NCBI GenBank assembly: GCA_902702965.1
Contig: CACRXP010000019.1
Location: 1,928,472-1,992,471, forward strand
Direction of reading: 5' to 3'
Length of the DNA: 64,000 bases
Origin: Spirometra erinaceieuropaei
Lineage: Eukaryota > Platyhelminthes > Cestoda > Diphyllobothriidea > Diphyllobothriidae
Each line of letters opens with the position of its first letter. Position 1 is the stretch's first letter. A program made the position numbers and the translations under genes. The notes under the pieces are model-generated. The model was not told the origin of the DNA. It searched no databases and saw nothing but the letters and a program-made list of their open reading frames with translations. Below are positions 46,229 to 58,861 of this stretch, piece by piece.

Positions 46229-49200
46229 TACTGAAAAGATCTAATTGAGCAAAGCCGGAAACGTTTGCACGGATTCTGGACTGCTACAAACGCGTCGCCA
46301 ACATGCCGTCGATGGACAACTGGTTTATATTCCTGAGGGGCTCAGTCGTCCAGCCATCGATTCGGAAATGGGGGGGACTTCATGAGTGTCCCTTTTGGCT
46401 ATTCGTGGACCTCGTCAGAGAATTCGAAAAACTTCCTTGGATGGAATGTGAAAAGTTGCATGACAGTGACTTTGGCCCTGGCAGGGGAGTCCAACGAGTC
46501 GCCAACTCAGTGCTCACACGTCGTATCCGGAGGAAGAGACTTTATGGGTGTAGCCAGGTCTGACAAGACCAAGGTTTCACCGGAATCGATTCCTTGATCA
46601 CGCAGTTTTGGCAGAAAATGTGAGGCTGGGTTGAAAGGCTTTCCAGAGGTCAACTGGTCCGAAGGTCAACCATTGCATCACGATGCATGAGGGGGGGGGG
46701 CTCTCTCGTCCTTTAATTACTTGGAAGTCCGGTTTGTGGATCTGACTGGGCATCCCTTTCAACCACTTCATCCAAATAAGGGGGAAACTAGAGTCCTCCC
46801 ATGTGTATTTCGCCAAGGAATCAAATCCCGCAATTCGCGGTAGCTGGTTTAAAAAAAGAATAAGATGACCGAACGGGGAGAACCGTTTGAGGGGACTGAC
46901 GGAGGGTTTAGCCTGAAGTTTACGGTTTTTCAAAGATGGTTAACTAAAATAATCCCGAACCATCTTCCACCGGTTGACAAAACAATACCAGAGTCCTTAA
47001 GTGTAACAAAGGTAGACTTTGGTTCAGGCATTCATGCCCTGAAAACGGTAGGAACATATAGGAGTGCAGCCGAGGACCCATGAGAGTTACTTCCATCATT
47101 AGCTCTCATAAGATGTGCCTGCATAGGAACTGACCAGAGGTTCCTGAGCAGAAGATATGCGCTGCCTGGGCGAGAAGGCCGACGTCGGAAGAGGGACACA
47201 TGGGGCCATTGTCTCGCCTCGAGCGTTCAGTTGCCCATTCGCTGTTCCCGTCGCTGCAGTTCCCTGTTGGTCATTATTGTCTGGCCTCGGCTTCAACTTC
47301 TTTCTCGGCATGCTGTTTCATTGAAGGATGCCGGAATGCCTTTCGGAGAATCTATTGAAGAAAAAAGCACGTGGGGGTATGGCAAAAGCAAACGCGGGGG
47401 AAATAAGGGTTCACCAAACGCAAATAAAAGCGTCGGCAAGACAAAGGCAAAACGGAGAAATAATTCCTGAGCAGGCGATCCACTGAAACTTGAAACTTCT
47501 GAGCAATTTTTAAAGGCCTACACGACACCACGGTAAGGAAAAAGTAAGTGAGAAAAAAGAGAGACCCGAACAGACAGAAAAAACGCGTACTCAGGTGGAA
47601 CCGTTTACCGACCGGTGGCCTACTTCTGGACCACGGGTCGATATTTCTTTAGAGCTGGCTCAGAGGGCAAACCTCTGTTTGGAGTAATCGGTGCGTCTTG
47701 GTTTCTTTGGATAAAGTAAGTCGACTGTGACCGGATCCACATATGCGACGGATACCAAATGGCCTGGCACCCATGTAGGAGAAGAACCACTGTAATTACT
47801 TGGACCTATACTTGATACGGCTGCGATCATGCCTGATCTAGCCGGCCTCGATGATGTCACGAACTGTACCTCTCAACGCGTGACGATCCGCGGCAGGAGA
47901 TCTGGACAGCTCAACCTATTCCCTTCGCCAACGACGTAGACCGAATACCGAAGGTCCAAGAACCACCTCCATGTCTTGACGAACAGTGTCGAGCCAGGTT
48001 TTGAACTAACCCCCTCTTCGACGACTCAAATGGGGTAGCGGTTGCCCGGGAAGATGGGTTGCCCGTTAGCCTAGCTGCTGGCTACCCGGGGAGTCCACAG
48101 GTGGCGGATAGTGGGACGATCTGCAGTGAAGGTCCGCTGCGAAATAAGCAGACCCAGATCTGACGAATAAGCAGTCGCGGACAAGCAGCGACATTGCTAC
48201 CAGGGTGCGGTGGGCTGAGGTCTTGCACGCTGAAAGCCTTATAAAAAGCCACAAAACCCAGTGACGGTATTGTGACATGGTGACCGTGAACCGCCATTAA
48301 ATAAGTTTGCTTGCCACCGCTGCCTTATGGTTAGGCTTTTAAGCCAAGGCGCTAAAGGAGACAACCTGTAACATGCAATCTGAGCGGCTGCTGGGGAGCC
48401 GGCCGTATCCGAAATTCCCAAAGAAATCTCATGGAATATGTTCGATCACAGGACCACTGTCGAACCACTACAAGACAAACACAACGGTAGTGCGGTTGTC
48501 GACCACTGCCCAACTCATGGAGCCAAGACACGTAAGTGCACAGCTCAGATGGCACACTCCAAAGTCAGGTCGACCTAACTCATGCCAAGTTCGTGTGGAT
48601 CAATGCAACGAAACAGTTCACCGCTATCGTCAAGGCGTCAAGAACCACCTGGACCTACTTGGACGCTGCGACCTTGACTTGCCTTGAGATAAGGTATGAG
48701 TCGTGTTCTAGAACATAATGGTAGAGGCTTCGCTCACACATCCAAATCGGGGAGTGCGCAAACCAAAAGACTGCATATCGCCAGAGAGGCAAGAAGCAAA
48801 GCACAGAGTGGTCAGGCAACGCAGTCCGTACGGATCGACTGAAGGCAATATTGACATGACATGAGAGTCGCAACGAACCTTCGTCACTGACGACACTGGA
48901 AGCTGCATATGCCTCTACGCCTTTCTGGATAACGACGACCCAGCCCATCAGAATAAAATGAAGAGGCGTCCAAAAAAACTCCGTCAAATAGGCTACAGGG
49001 ACATTGGGGGAGCCCATTGTCGAGTTATTCAACGTCCTTCTTCAACTATAACCAAAGTGCCAGCTGATGCAATCTTTTACGCAGTTACTCTCCCGTCACT
49101 CCCACTGACAACAACTTACGTGCGCCGACGTCATCTCGAGTGATTCGAAAAGGTATTATAAAGATTTCCTTACACCCCAGCTATTCCGGGGAACGAAGCA

Positions 49201-50107
49201 AAGCCATTCTGATATTTTTAAAAAATGGAGAAACTAATTCAAATGTGGTTAGTGCTATGCCCTCCAAACTAGTCATTTTTACGAGGACGTCCCTAAACTT
49301 CGTAGTTCCCCCGTCGAATTGACCATGATAATCAGCATTCTGATTGTGTTTGGGTCTGGTCAGTGAATGAGGTGTTTGATCGCTTAGTTTTACTGTGCAT
49401 TCTAAAGTACAAAGCAGCACCATTCTAGCCTTAGGTATGCGTTGATGACACGGCAGGGCGGAATGGTGTTGTTAGACAGGAAGCAATATCTGAGGGCAGT
49501 TAGTATTCAGGCGAACATCGAGTAAGTGAAACCAGTTGAGGAGTGGAATTTTGGTAGAAGGCGAAACGCCGCAAGTGGTAGCACCAAACAGTGTATGTGT
49601 AGACCCAAACTTCGCAGCTTTCACATCAAACGGTACAATCACTGTGTCCTACGTCGGAGTCACAAATGTCACAAAGATAGGCAAGTTAGTGGGATAGGTT
49701 CGAGAGGCAGTTTTGAATGGGCGAAGTTTACCTCACAAACAGAGAAAGTAATCTGCTATCGGCGCTGGCGATCAAAAGCTTCAAATATATCGCGAACACG
49801 CTGCTGCAAAACCGACAAAGTGAGCAAGACGGCCGCATCCAAAGTAACACTATTCACAGAGGGCTTGCTAGTATTTAAGAGTGTTAGTGAACCTGTCATA
49901 ACAATTCAATCACTATGCGGTCATGTGCACCGTACAACGATTAGGTTTATTCTTCTTAACAACTGCATAAGGAGAGAGAAAAGCGGAGCTCTTCGTCTCT
50001 GTTTGCAAATGAAGCACACAGACAATGCCTAAAATGAAACAGCTCACTCTCGATGAGAGAATAACCCATAGATATAGCAACTCCACCAATTAAGACAACT
50101 AAAATAC
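46229..50107. other. Intergenic sequence with no confident gene
   Basis: I find no recognisable family in 3.9 kb. Open frames at 46,303-46,597, 46,865-47,083, 47,660-47,860 (minus), 48,655-49,032 (minus) and 49,526-50,032 (plus, 168 codons) lack any similarity I can name. A 168-codon open frame is expected about once or twice by chance in a window this size. Confidence 0.35.
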
Positions 50108-50199
50108 CTTGAATTCATCGTTGGCCACAATTTCCACGAGATCGGTGTCACTACTGCGAAAAATCAGAAATTTGCTCAAAACCGACTCCATCACGTCTC
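50108..50199 (-). CDS. Possible exon of an unidentified gene
   Basis: On the minus strand an acceptor-like GAATGTAG is followed by an open stretch reading DVMESVLSKFLIFRSSD and ending IVANDEFK at a donor-like AAG|GTATTT. The composition is protein-like, with alternating hydrophobic and charged residues, but I recognise no family and can link it to no second exon. It could be chance. Confidence 0.25.
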
Positions 50200-50796
50200 C
50201 TACATTCATAGGTGAAAAAGAGTCTCTATAGTTAGGCAGATTTGCTGATGCAGATGGCTGTGTGCGTGAAGAAGCCCCGTGAGTGGCATAAGTTAGGTAT
50301 AATTGTAAAGGTAACACGTGCAAGTAGAAGAGTTCCCTTCCCAGTCCTCCTTAGCTACGAAATAGATGTGGTTACTGCGATAGCCTACGGTCACGGGGAC
50401 ATCCAGATTAAACGAAAAAATTTCGTCACTGACGTTGGCTATACCGACGGCAAATTCATGGAGGCCGCAAATGCAGCCAAAAGCTAAATACCGCGGCGAA
50501 CAGAATACCGCTCAACGACTTCAGCAAGCTTTATATGCTTCTTCAGCCGTGATGTCAAGAAGCTGGGCAAATTAAGAGTCTCTCCTATTTCAATCGTTTT
50601 ATTCAACGGTTGTCATGCTTATGTCGACTGCCACTGACGACATAATGCTCTGAAGGTGAAATTCCCATGAATGCGGATACGCCTTCAAATATCCTCAGGC
50701 TAAGTGGTTCTTGACAGTATCCAGTCGACGGGCATAAGACTGTTGTTGCCTAAATGGGTAAAGAATACCTGATGATGGTTCTGAACAGGTTTACAG
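50200..50796. other. Gap between two exon candidates, nothing recognised
   Basis: About 600 bp without a supported gene or repeat. A plus-strand open frame at 50,242-50,487 has no recognisable similarity. Confidence 0.3.
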
Positions 50797-50963
50797 CAAA
50801 TTCATGACAGGCAGCTCAGCGTCGCTAATTCCCGGCTGAGCAAGGCGGTTGGCGACGTTCTGGTGAAGGTGGTAGATTGTTTGCGAGCTTTGGGTTTTGG
50901 GGCAGATGAGCTTTTTCGAACGCCCTGGACGAGCTTGCCGTCTGTCTCGGTTCTACGCACAAA
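50797..50963 (+). CDS. Possible exon of an unidentified gene
   Basis: After an acceptor-like GGTTTACAG, an open plus-strand frame reads QIHDRQLSVANSRLSKAVGD, then VLVKVVDCLRALGFGADELF, and reaches a donor-like AAA|GTGAGA. The helix-like pattern and G/C-rich third positions suggest coding sequence. The minus strand is also open over the same bases and carries a serine/lysine-rich frame, so the strand is not certain. No family is recognised. Confidence 0.25.
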
Positions 50964-53579
50964 GTGAGAACTTGGGATCATATTTGCTAACAGAAATGCA
51001 GTTAATTGACGCTGTGGTCTTCTCGACATCCGAATACTGGGTCAATGGATCCCTCCTGAGGTTCTGAAAAGTGATAGTAGTCGTAACATATGAACTTCTT
51101 CACAGCAACCACCACGGAAGTTCGTTGACACTAAACTCGCGGAAGAAATGGCGGCAATTGAGCCATCGTTGACCGTGTGTAGGCCGAATCACAAATAGCC
51201 CCCTTCCAGTCCGGCGTCCCTACAGCACATTTCGTTTTGCGGGCTGATAGCACATAACTGTGCGTCAAGTTTCAAGAGACACGAGAGAAATTAGCCCCGG
51301 GAGCAACGTAGGACCAAATGGCAACCATACAGACTACGGCACTTTGGACATTTGTTTGTTCTAAATTTTTTACAATGAGAAGTCAGCTGCAATTTACTGA
51401 ATTATCAGCGACAGGTAATTTTTTCTTCGCCTTATCTGAAACCTGTCGCCTAAATGGCGCTTGAAAAGACCTGCCTTTGATAACCTCGAATAGAGTCCAC
51501 TTTTAATTCTTCTGATACGTGTGGACAGAAAGCGTTAGTGGCATCAAACATGGTTTCTACTTCGACCAAATCTCTTGAGCACAAGGGACAATCAAAATAA
51601 GTGCAATAGATTCGACGTTAAGATAGAAGCTTACTGGACTACGGGGCAAGTCATCTGCGATGGTCATAGCTTACAATAGTTTGCCCTCTAGTAAGTTGGA
51701 GTATTTGTGAGGGTTATCGTGTCGAGTCTGTACTGGAAAGTTGTATTTATACAGTTACTGTTGAAGTCGCCCGTGTTAAATTGATTCATGGGTTGTCATA
51801 ATGTTGGCTCTAACTTAGTAGAAAGGACCGCATCAAAATTGCTTACTAAAAATGCAGCATGGGAAAACATACACGCATGACATTGCTGGCGGCATGTTTG
51901 GACCTAGCTATACTTTACATGCAACTCCTGGAGACTCATGTCCAAACGAGTCCATTTGAAAAATCATTGATAGGGGCCTTTTTCGAGGCATGTCTACGTT
52001 TTCACATGATCAATAATGACACTGTACAAAACCCTGCATTAGAGGCTCAGATTTCCGACCTTCTGTGCGGCCACAGATCCGTCTGGCTGACTGGTCACAG
52101 CCTGCGTCAATCACGCCAAGGGACCGTCGGGGGAGGGGGGTTATGTCCGCAAGGACTACAGAAAATAGTCGGCCGCATACTAACCGTAGAAGCTAACTCC
52201 AGGTGAATACGATGCTATCAGGGTTGTTATTTTGCATTCCCCCGGTAGCTTTGAGGTTGTTGGTCTCAAACGATCGAATCGTACGTAACGAAAAAAGGGA
52301 ACACGTGAATACGAAACTCTTGTAACAACGGATGGGCGTTACCATCGGTCTTGTCAAAACCAGTGTGACAATAACAAAAGAACTGGGATCTCAGTACTAC
52401 TCGTGATGATTTTTAGATCCCAACAAAACGACCAAGAAATAGGACGCCATCTGGGACGTCACCAGAGAGGCAGGAGCAGGACTCAATCACTGAAAAGTAA
52501 ACGCTCCAGACCACGTTGACGAGTATACGAAAGCACATAACTCCGGATGGGCTAAGGTAGGCACTAGATCTGAATTAAGCCTGTCTAAGTCGGGCCTTCT
52601 GAATGTATCTTCCTCGGCTGATGAATCTAGACTACCTTTTAATTTCTTTTTACATCTCCAGATCACGGGACTCCCGAAGTTTACTTAATAGGGTAAGGTT
52701 TTTGTTTGCGTGCCAACTTAAGGACTAACTGAAAATAGACTCTCATGCGGCTTTTAGATCAGTCTAATCTAGAGAATAACAATCCTTTAGTAATTCCGAA
52801 ATGAGAAGTTGATCTCGTGAACTTCACTTCCATAGCTAGTCCTGACGTGTTAACACAGGCAGTTTGTGACAGCCGAGGTTGGAAAACTTGTGTTAGGAAG
52901 GACCCATATCGCCTCGCGCGTTGGTGGTTACCGCATGACCACTGGTAGCTAAAGACCAGATTTTAGCAGAGGCGTGCGATGTAAGTTCATCGTTGAGATA
53001 AAAATCATGCGTGGTATCAATCTGTGTGCACATAACGGGCGTGAATTACTTTGTCCCAGACGTTTAGATCAGCAGGCATATCGGAATTAAAAGTCCCTTT
53101 ATTCATTTTGATTCAGAGACAAAAGACTTACTCAACTAAACGTTACTCACAGCTAATTAATCATGAAGAAAAAATAGACGTAACTCACGGGTGGAGCCAT
53201 CCATGTAACATACAGAAGCACCTTAGTTAAAGCTCGGTCTGTTAAGTGGACTCAGCACTATTCAAGCGCTTATATATTTCTTTGCTCTTTCTGCAATGCC
53301 CGACGCCATTTAAAGGACAAAGAAAGGTTTAAAAATAACGTGACAGCCGCCTTTTAAAGAGAGCCGAGAGGTGTAGACAGTGTGGAACGACTGGGGTAGG
53401 TAGGATAAAATACTACGGGAGGATATTCAGTTTGATTGACGTGCAGAAATACTGCGAAATTTTAGAGATGGTCAACGGGAAACAGAACGGCAGGTAGACT
53501 GCAGCTCCGTTTGTAGCACCATTGTTAAGATAAAAATAGATAAAAGTGATTGGAATCGACGCATCCGTATTCACTACGG
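50964..53579. other. Intergenic sequence, nothing recognised
   Basis: No supported gene or repeat. A 115-codon plus-strand open frame at 51,859-52,206 starts MGKHTRMTLLAACLDL but matches nothing I know and has no splice or repeat context. Confidence 0.35.
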
Positions 53580-54680
53580 AAATGGAGTTTCGGACTCACA
53601 ATATTAGCAATGCTTTTGTTACCACCAGTCCCGTCCTTGAACCCATACTCTTTCCAACATCTGTCGTGGAAAGAGAGCTAGCAAATCTCAAAAAATCAAA
53701 GTCAACCACTAGCGCATATCTTTAAATCTTCATTGGAATTAGGGAGACTACCACTGGAATGGAAGACAGCGAATATCTATCCGATATACAAGGGTGGTGC
53801 TCACATTAGTGTTTACAAATACCGGCCCGTCAGCTTCATTCACATTTGCAGTAGAATAATGTAAGTCATACTAAAGAGAGCAACAATGAGATTAATGAGG
53901 GAAAACCACTTACTTTCGGCGCTAGAGCATGGCTTCAGACAGATCACACCATGCAGTTCCAAGTTATTGCTCCCGACCGTGCAGTGGACTCACGCACTAG
54001 ACGAGGGTGGGAGGGTTGATGTCCTCTATGCAGACTTCAAGAAGGCGTTCTACAGAGTCACACACCAACGCCTAATCCGCAAACTTTCTGAAATTGGAAT
54101 AAGAGGAAAGCTGCTGACATGGATCGCAGATTTCCTTGTGGGGAAATCACAAACAGTGTGTGTTGATGTCTCAAAGTCAACTCATACTCCCGTCCTAAGT
54201 GGAGTCCTCCGGGCTCCGTCTAAGGGTCTTTGTTATTCCTAGTTTACGTTAAAGATTTTGCTGACGACCTGGGATGCAGCACCGTCAAGTCTGTTGACGA
54301 TGTTAAACTATGGAGGGCCACCAGATCTGAAGCAGATAGGCCTGCGCTTCAAGAGGGTCTCAACTGACTGAACAGGTTGTCAACTCGTTTGCTTCTAAAT
54401 TTTAACGTAAAAAAACTTGTGGTTCTGGAATTCCGTGTTAGGAGGGCTAGTAAAAAGGACTAATTCTTTCACTGCTTCGTGAACAGACAGCCCCTTTCAT
54501 GTGTCAAGGAACAGACTGACCTCGACGTACCAATGACCTCCTCCCTTAAACCATATCCGAAGCGTCAAAGGGAAGCCAATCGCGCGATAGGGTCTTATTC
54601 GCACTGAGGCGAGGATTTATGCAGATCAATGAGGAGCTGTTCGGGAAAACCCACGAGACATTTCTTCGGTCTCACTTAGA
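53580..54680 (+). pseudogene. LINE-B1: CR1-like LINE polymerase, left part, decayed
   Basis: The sequence shows, in order and through several frame changes, LPLEWKTANIYPIYKGGA, a YRPVS block, LEHGFRQ, VDVLYADFKKAF with HQRLIRKLSEIGI, WIADFLVGKSQTV, an FLVYVKD block, and a VDDVKLW box where active elements have F/YADD. It stops at a SHLEV block that matches PHLEYG in LINE-D, which is where LINE-B2 begins. The remaining tail of the same element resumes at 55,536. The loss of the first Ala-Asp residue of the catalytic box shows it is dead. Confidence 0.85.
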
Positions 54681-55535
54681 GGTGACAAACTTTTGAATTT
54701 TATATCCTCTTACCTGGGCACTCGCACACAACGAGTTAAGATTTCCAATACCATCTCCAACCCCACACGTGTGCTACTGACCGGAAGAAAATAGAATCCG
54801 TTTAACACTTTTTTACCAAGAGAATTTTAACCCCGGAACACCGACATTTGTCTTACCAAGAACGTTGCAGGCTTACGGGCCTTGATCCTTTATGGTTCCG
54901 TAGATTACAAAAGGGACTATTTTTGCTGTTTAAACTCTTATATAATCACAGATTTAACCCACTCACCTCTTTAGGACATCATATCCACCCCCGACGTAAC
55001 AGTCACCGTGAGGTCTTTTTATTTCTGCCTCTGGCACGTACTGTTAAATATCGTCGGTTCTATTCTGTAAATGCATTTGCTATTTGGAATAAACTACCAA
55101 CGAGTGTAAAAATCTGCAAAATTATCCTTTATTTAAGAGAACTCTTACTCGATTTTTGCATTCAGAAAAGCTTCCTCAAATTTTGGGTTCTGAATCCACT
55201 GATCGACTCTACCGTGGCGATGGCGTTTGTGGTCTCTGAACACTATCGCCGGTTTCACCAGCTGTTCCTCAACGCCTCTACTTTGACTATCCCCAACTTC
55301 ATGAAAGGAATTGACGTCCGATAACCTCCAATACCATGCAACCCCTCCCCTCATTCTTGACGGTCGAAAATCTACCGCCAGCAGTTTTTTTTTCTCCTAA
55401 ACCCTCCAAACCATACAAACCATCATCAACTATATTTTTATTCTTCAGGAGTTTTTTTCACTGCTGGTCGGATTTGTGTTTAATCGCTTCCCTTGACAAT
55501 GCCTGGGAACTGGTATTTAATAAATTAAATTAAAC
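54681..55535 (+). mobile_element. LINE-B2: 5'-truncated LINE nested in LINE-B1
   Basis: This begins abruptly with a SYLGTRTQRVKI block of another LINE family, jumps by internal deletion to ERCRLTGLDPLWFRRLQKG, and continues with HHIHPRRNSHREVF and FAIWNKLPTSVK. It ends in an untranslated tail with CAGGAGTTTTTTTCACTGCT and a 3' end ATTTAATAAATTAAATTAAA. The same tail occurs in LINE-C on the opposite strand. LINE-B1 sequence resumes directly after it. Confidence 0.85.
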
Positions 55536-55920
55536 AGAGAAGGCCATCTGGGCCATGCGCTCGAGGACAAGAAAAGATTATCAACAGCTGGAAAAAGTGC
55601 AGGCGATGGGTAAGAATATGGTGAAGCATCTTGGTCATCTGCCCTACTAAATCAGACCAGCTGAGCTAAATTTGTTTCCGCTTAATTACATGCAACTGCG
55701 CGGCGATCTCATTGGAACCTACCAGATTGTCAGAGGCCGTGAGTGGGCCTCAGACTTTGAGGACTTTTTCGAACTGGCTGGGATGGACCGTCTGCCTGGT
55801 CATCCCTTTAAACTGCAGACACCTATGAAATGCCTTCTCGAGGAGTTGTGTCGGATCATCGAACGGACTCCCCGACACCGTGGTTTTTTCAGAAACTTTT
55901 GGATTTAAATGCTCATTAGA
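55536..55920 (+). pseudogene. LINE-B1: C-terminal part resuming after the nested LINE-B2
   Basis: Here the reading continues RKDYQQLEKVQAMGK, AELNLFPLNYMQLRGDLIGT and YQIVRG, matching the LINE-D sequence right after its PHLEYG block ([30 protein letters not shown]). It therefore completes LINE-B1. Stops and substitutions are frequent. The 3' end of the element is not clear. Confidence 0.85.
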
Positions 55921-56321
55921 CGCCCATTTTTCGAGGAAGAACTGCACAAACAATCACGATTGTGTCAGTGGCGGCAGTGTGCGCCTGGGTCACACACACC
56001 GATAACTTTTAAATTGACTTAAATTCTGATGTAACGCTTGATTTTTTTGCTATTTCACATATGAACAGGCAGCTCAATGGCGAAAGATTTGTTCCCTTAA
56101 TAAACCAACTAAAACGGACACATAACCGATGAAAATTAATGAATAAAGTTTAAGATCAGCCCGGTTTTTGCGGATTTAAAAATCCATGCGTCTAGGCAAA
56201 AGTCCCAAGTTTTGGAGCAAAAAGTTCATTGATATTCCAATGCTTTACAACACTCTGACGGGTCCGCGGTGCAAGCAAATTTTCATTCAGTGTGGTAAAT
56301 CTTGCTTTCCTGAAATAATAC
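55921..56321. other. Short gap between LINE copies, nothing recognised
   Basis: About 400 bp of AT-rich sequence, probably the diverged remainder of LINE-B1 or flanking sequence. Confidence 0.35.
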
Positions 56322-57330
56322 TTATTATTATTTTATTTAATGCCAGCTTACAGGCTTTGTCAGGGAAGTGTTAAACACAAATCCGGCCAGCAGTGAAAAA
56401 AACTCCTGTGGAATATGAATAAAAATAAAGTTGATGGTGATTTTAATGGCGACAAACTTTCGACCGTCATGAAGGAGGGGAGGGGTTGCAGGGTATCGGA
56501 TATTATCAGTCGCCAATTTCTTTCATGAATTTAGGTTTAGTCCAACCAGAAGCGCCGAAGAAAAGCTGCCGCTGTCGGCCAAAGAAATTGTCCCTGGTGA
56601 GACCGGCCATAGTGATCAGAGACCACAAACGCCATCTCTACGGGAGCTTTTCTGAATGCAAAAATCGAGTAATAGTTCTCTTAAATAAAGGATAATTTTA
56701 CAGATTTTTTACATTCCTGGGTATTTTATTCCAAATAACAATCGCATTTACAGATAAGAACCGATGATATTTAACAGTACGTGCCATAGAAAGAAAAGAC
56801 CTCACGGTGAATGTTACGTCGTGGGTGGACATGGTGTCTTAAAGAGGGGAGTGGGTTAAATCTGTGATTATATAAGAGTTTAAATAGCAAAAATAGTCCC
56901 TTTTGTAATCTACGGAACCATAAAGGACCAAGGCCCGTAAGCCGGCAACGTTCTTGGTAAGACAAATGTCGGTGTTCCGGGGTTAAAATTCTCTTGGTAA
57001 AAAAGTGTTGAACGGATTCTATTTTCTTCCGCTCAGTAGCACGCATGAGGCTAAATAAAAAGGAACAGTTCCAGGCCAGGTCTAACGTACATGTTTTAAT
57101 GGTGCATTCTAGTGTCACTACTTTTGAAGTTTCGGAGGATAAACCCGGTCGTTCTACGTGCTTTGGAGACTATCAAGGCGCAGTGCTCCGAGAGATCGAG
57201 ACTCTTGGAGTATGATACGCCCAGATCCTTAATCACCCCAGGCACATTTATGGTGTGGCCTTCAATAATAGCAACGTCGAATACCGATGAGCTGGCATTA
57301 TCGGGATAAACATGCAGCATGGACGAGTCA
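56322..57330 (-). mobile_element. LINE-C: 5'-truncated LINE, inverted relative to LINE-B2
   Basis: On the minus strand two overlapping frames read INVPGVIKDLGVSYSKSLDL, IVSKARRTTGFILRNFKS, then KIESVQHFFTKRILTPEHRH and ERCRLTGLGPLWFRRLQKG. These form the C-terminal part of a non-LTR polymerase. The frames overlap near 57,096-57,118 through a frameshift. The 3' tail has the CACAGGAGTTTTTTTCACTG block and ends GCATTAAATAAAATAATAAT. It is truncated near 57,330, where polymerase similarity ends. Confidence 0.88.
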
Positions 57331-57905
57331 ACCAGTTAAAAACTCCGGATATGACAGCAACATATTCCTAGGGTATTCACATTTACGGCACCTTTCGTGT
57401 TGGTTTCTACCATACTTCACGACAGATAAACATATATGCTACAGAGATTTCTGTTTAATCTCTGCGTACAAAGCTAAGAGGGAACACGGCCGCACCGTAA
57501 ACATAATAAGGGTAAACACTGCCCTTTCTTCTAATTATCTCACGTGTTTTGCGAAAATTGGTTTTATGGGCCTCTGCTAAGGAGCAAGAATACTGATTCT
57601 TCAAAGACTTTATGGAGGAAATTGCAACGCTCGATTCGTTGTTTTTTGCCGATAATTATCCGTGCTCACACAACACGCCCTGAATGCAAAAACCCGGCGG
57701 CCGAAAAATTGCATAAAAGTGATTTAAGAAGATTTTAGAAAGGCTATGAATGAACTGGGTCTTTGTCATAACCTTGCAACAGACCTATTCAGTCGTTTAA
57801 AAGATGCCCTATTTGCAAATGTTCAAATTTCATTTCTTGCTGCGGTGCTGGTTCCTGAAATATTGATTCGAATGAATTTTTTAAAACCAACTGATAGACA
57901 TCACT
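57331..57905. other. Sequence between LINE-C and the zinc-finger relic
   Basis: No recognised gene or repeat in about 570 bp. Confidence 0.3.
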
Positions 57906-58545
57906 CAGGAGAAATTGAAGGACGATTCAGGGAATACGATCAGACAAGTGATCGCACCCTTATGCCCCGACATTGCCATCGCCGTCATCGACTACCACCA
58001 CCTCCACCATCCACGCCACGGCCTTAGCGACGACAGCGTCCATGACTACCACGTCCCAACTCGAACCACCATTGATACCACTCTCGGTGCCCCGTCGACC
58101 ACCACCCTCACAGAACCGCTCCCAGCACCGCAATGCGAACTCGATTGTGGGCTACCCCTTTGTGATCGTACCTTTACATCTTGCATCAACCTGGCCAGTC
58201 AACTGCGGACCCGTAGTAAAGGGGCTGGTGTACCAGCGCCAGGATCCCAACATATGCCCACCGCACCAACCTCCACTGTCCAAACTTCCCGCAAACATTG
58301 GGTCTCAACATGAGCCTACTCGGCCACATACATATTTATGAGAGCGGAATTTCCAGCGATGCCGATACATAAATCCAATCCTGCCCGACGAACAACTCTC
58401 CCATCACTAACGTTACAAGCAACCCCTCCTGCAGCGTCATTATTTTTAGCAACATCAACAATTCAACGAAGTCAGCAGCTCTCGGATTTTGCTGCCTACA
58501 CTGTCATAACACATGCTCATTGCACATCAGCCTAATTAGCTACCT
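57906..58545 (+). pseudogene. Relic of a zinc-finger retrotransposon 3' region
   Basis: Across frames the region reads IAIAVIDYHHLHH, a Thr/Pro-rich spacer, then CGLPLCDRTFTSCINLASQL, GAGVPAPGSQHM, and later a LLGH block followed by IYESGISSDADT. It resembles a C2H2 finger array (CPHCDRTFTSRIGLVGHLR type) that I remember as very common in retrotransposon-derived sequence of diphyllobothriidean tapeworms. Both finger histidines are lost in the first finger and frames shift, so it is not functional. The taxon link rests on memory. Confidence 0.6.
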
Positions 58546-58779
58546 AAGAATTCGTCTCACACAGACTGGTGAACCAGTTCCAAGAGCACAAACACAGATC
58601 CGTCCTCCTCGTCCTGACTGTCCTCTCGGACCAAGTATTTTCAGCCACCGCATGCGCCACTAGATGAATCTTCGTAAATTACTGCAGAAAAACTTATTGT
58701 CATGCCTTTTCCCCACCATCCTTAAAATTAAACAGACATCCCTCCCATAATGGACGCGAAATATGCTCCCTAAACTCAA
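58546..58779. other. Short stretch before LINE-D, nothing recognised
   Basis: Probably decayed repeat sequence; the true 5' end of LINE-D may lie here. Confidence 0.3.
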
Positions 58780-58861
58780 GTAACAAATACGTTTTTCATC
58801 TTTTGCTCCATAAGAGCCCTATGGTACATTAACGCATTTGAGATCCGAGTAGACTACCCCG

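Noticed and set aside
49526..50032. 168-codon plus-strand open frame
   Set aside because: No recognisable domain, no splice or repeat context, and a length expected once or twice by chance in six frames of 64 kb.
51859..52206. 115-codon plus-strand frame with a hydrophobic start
   Set aside because: No domain, no splice signals and no second copy; chance is a sufficient explanation.
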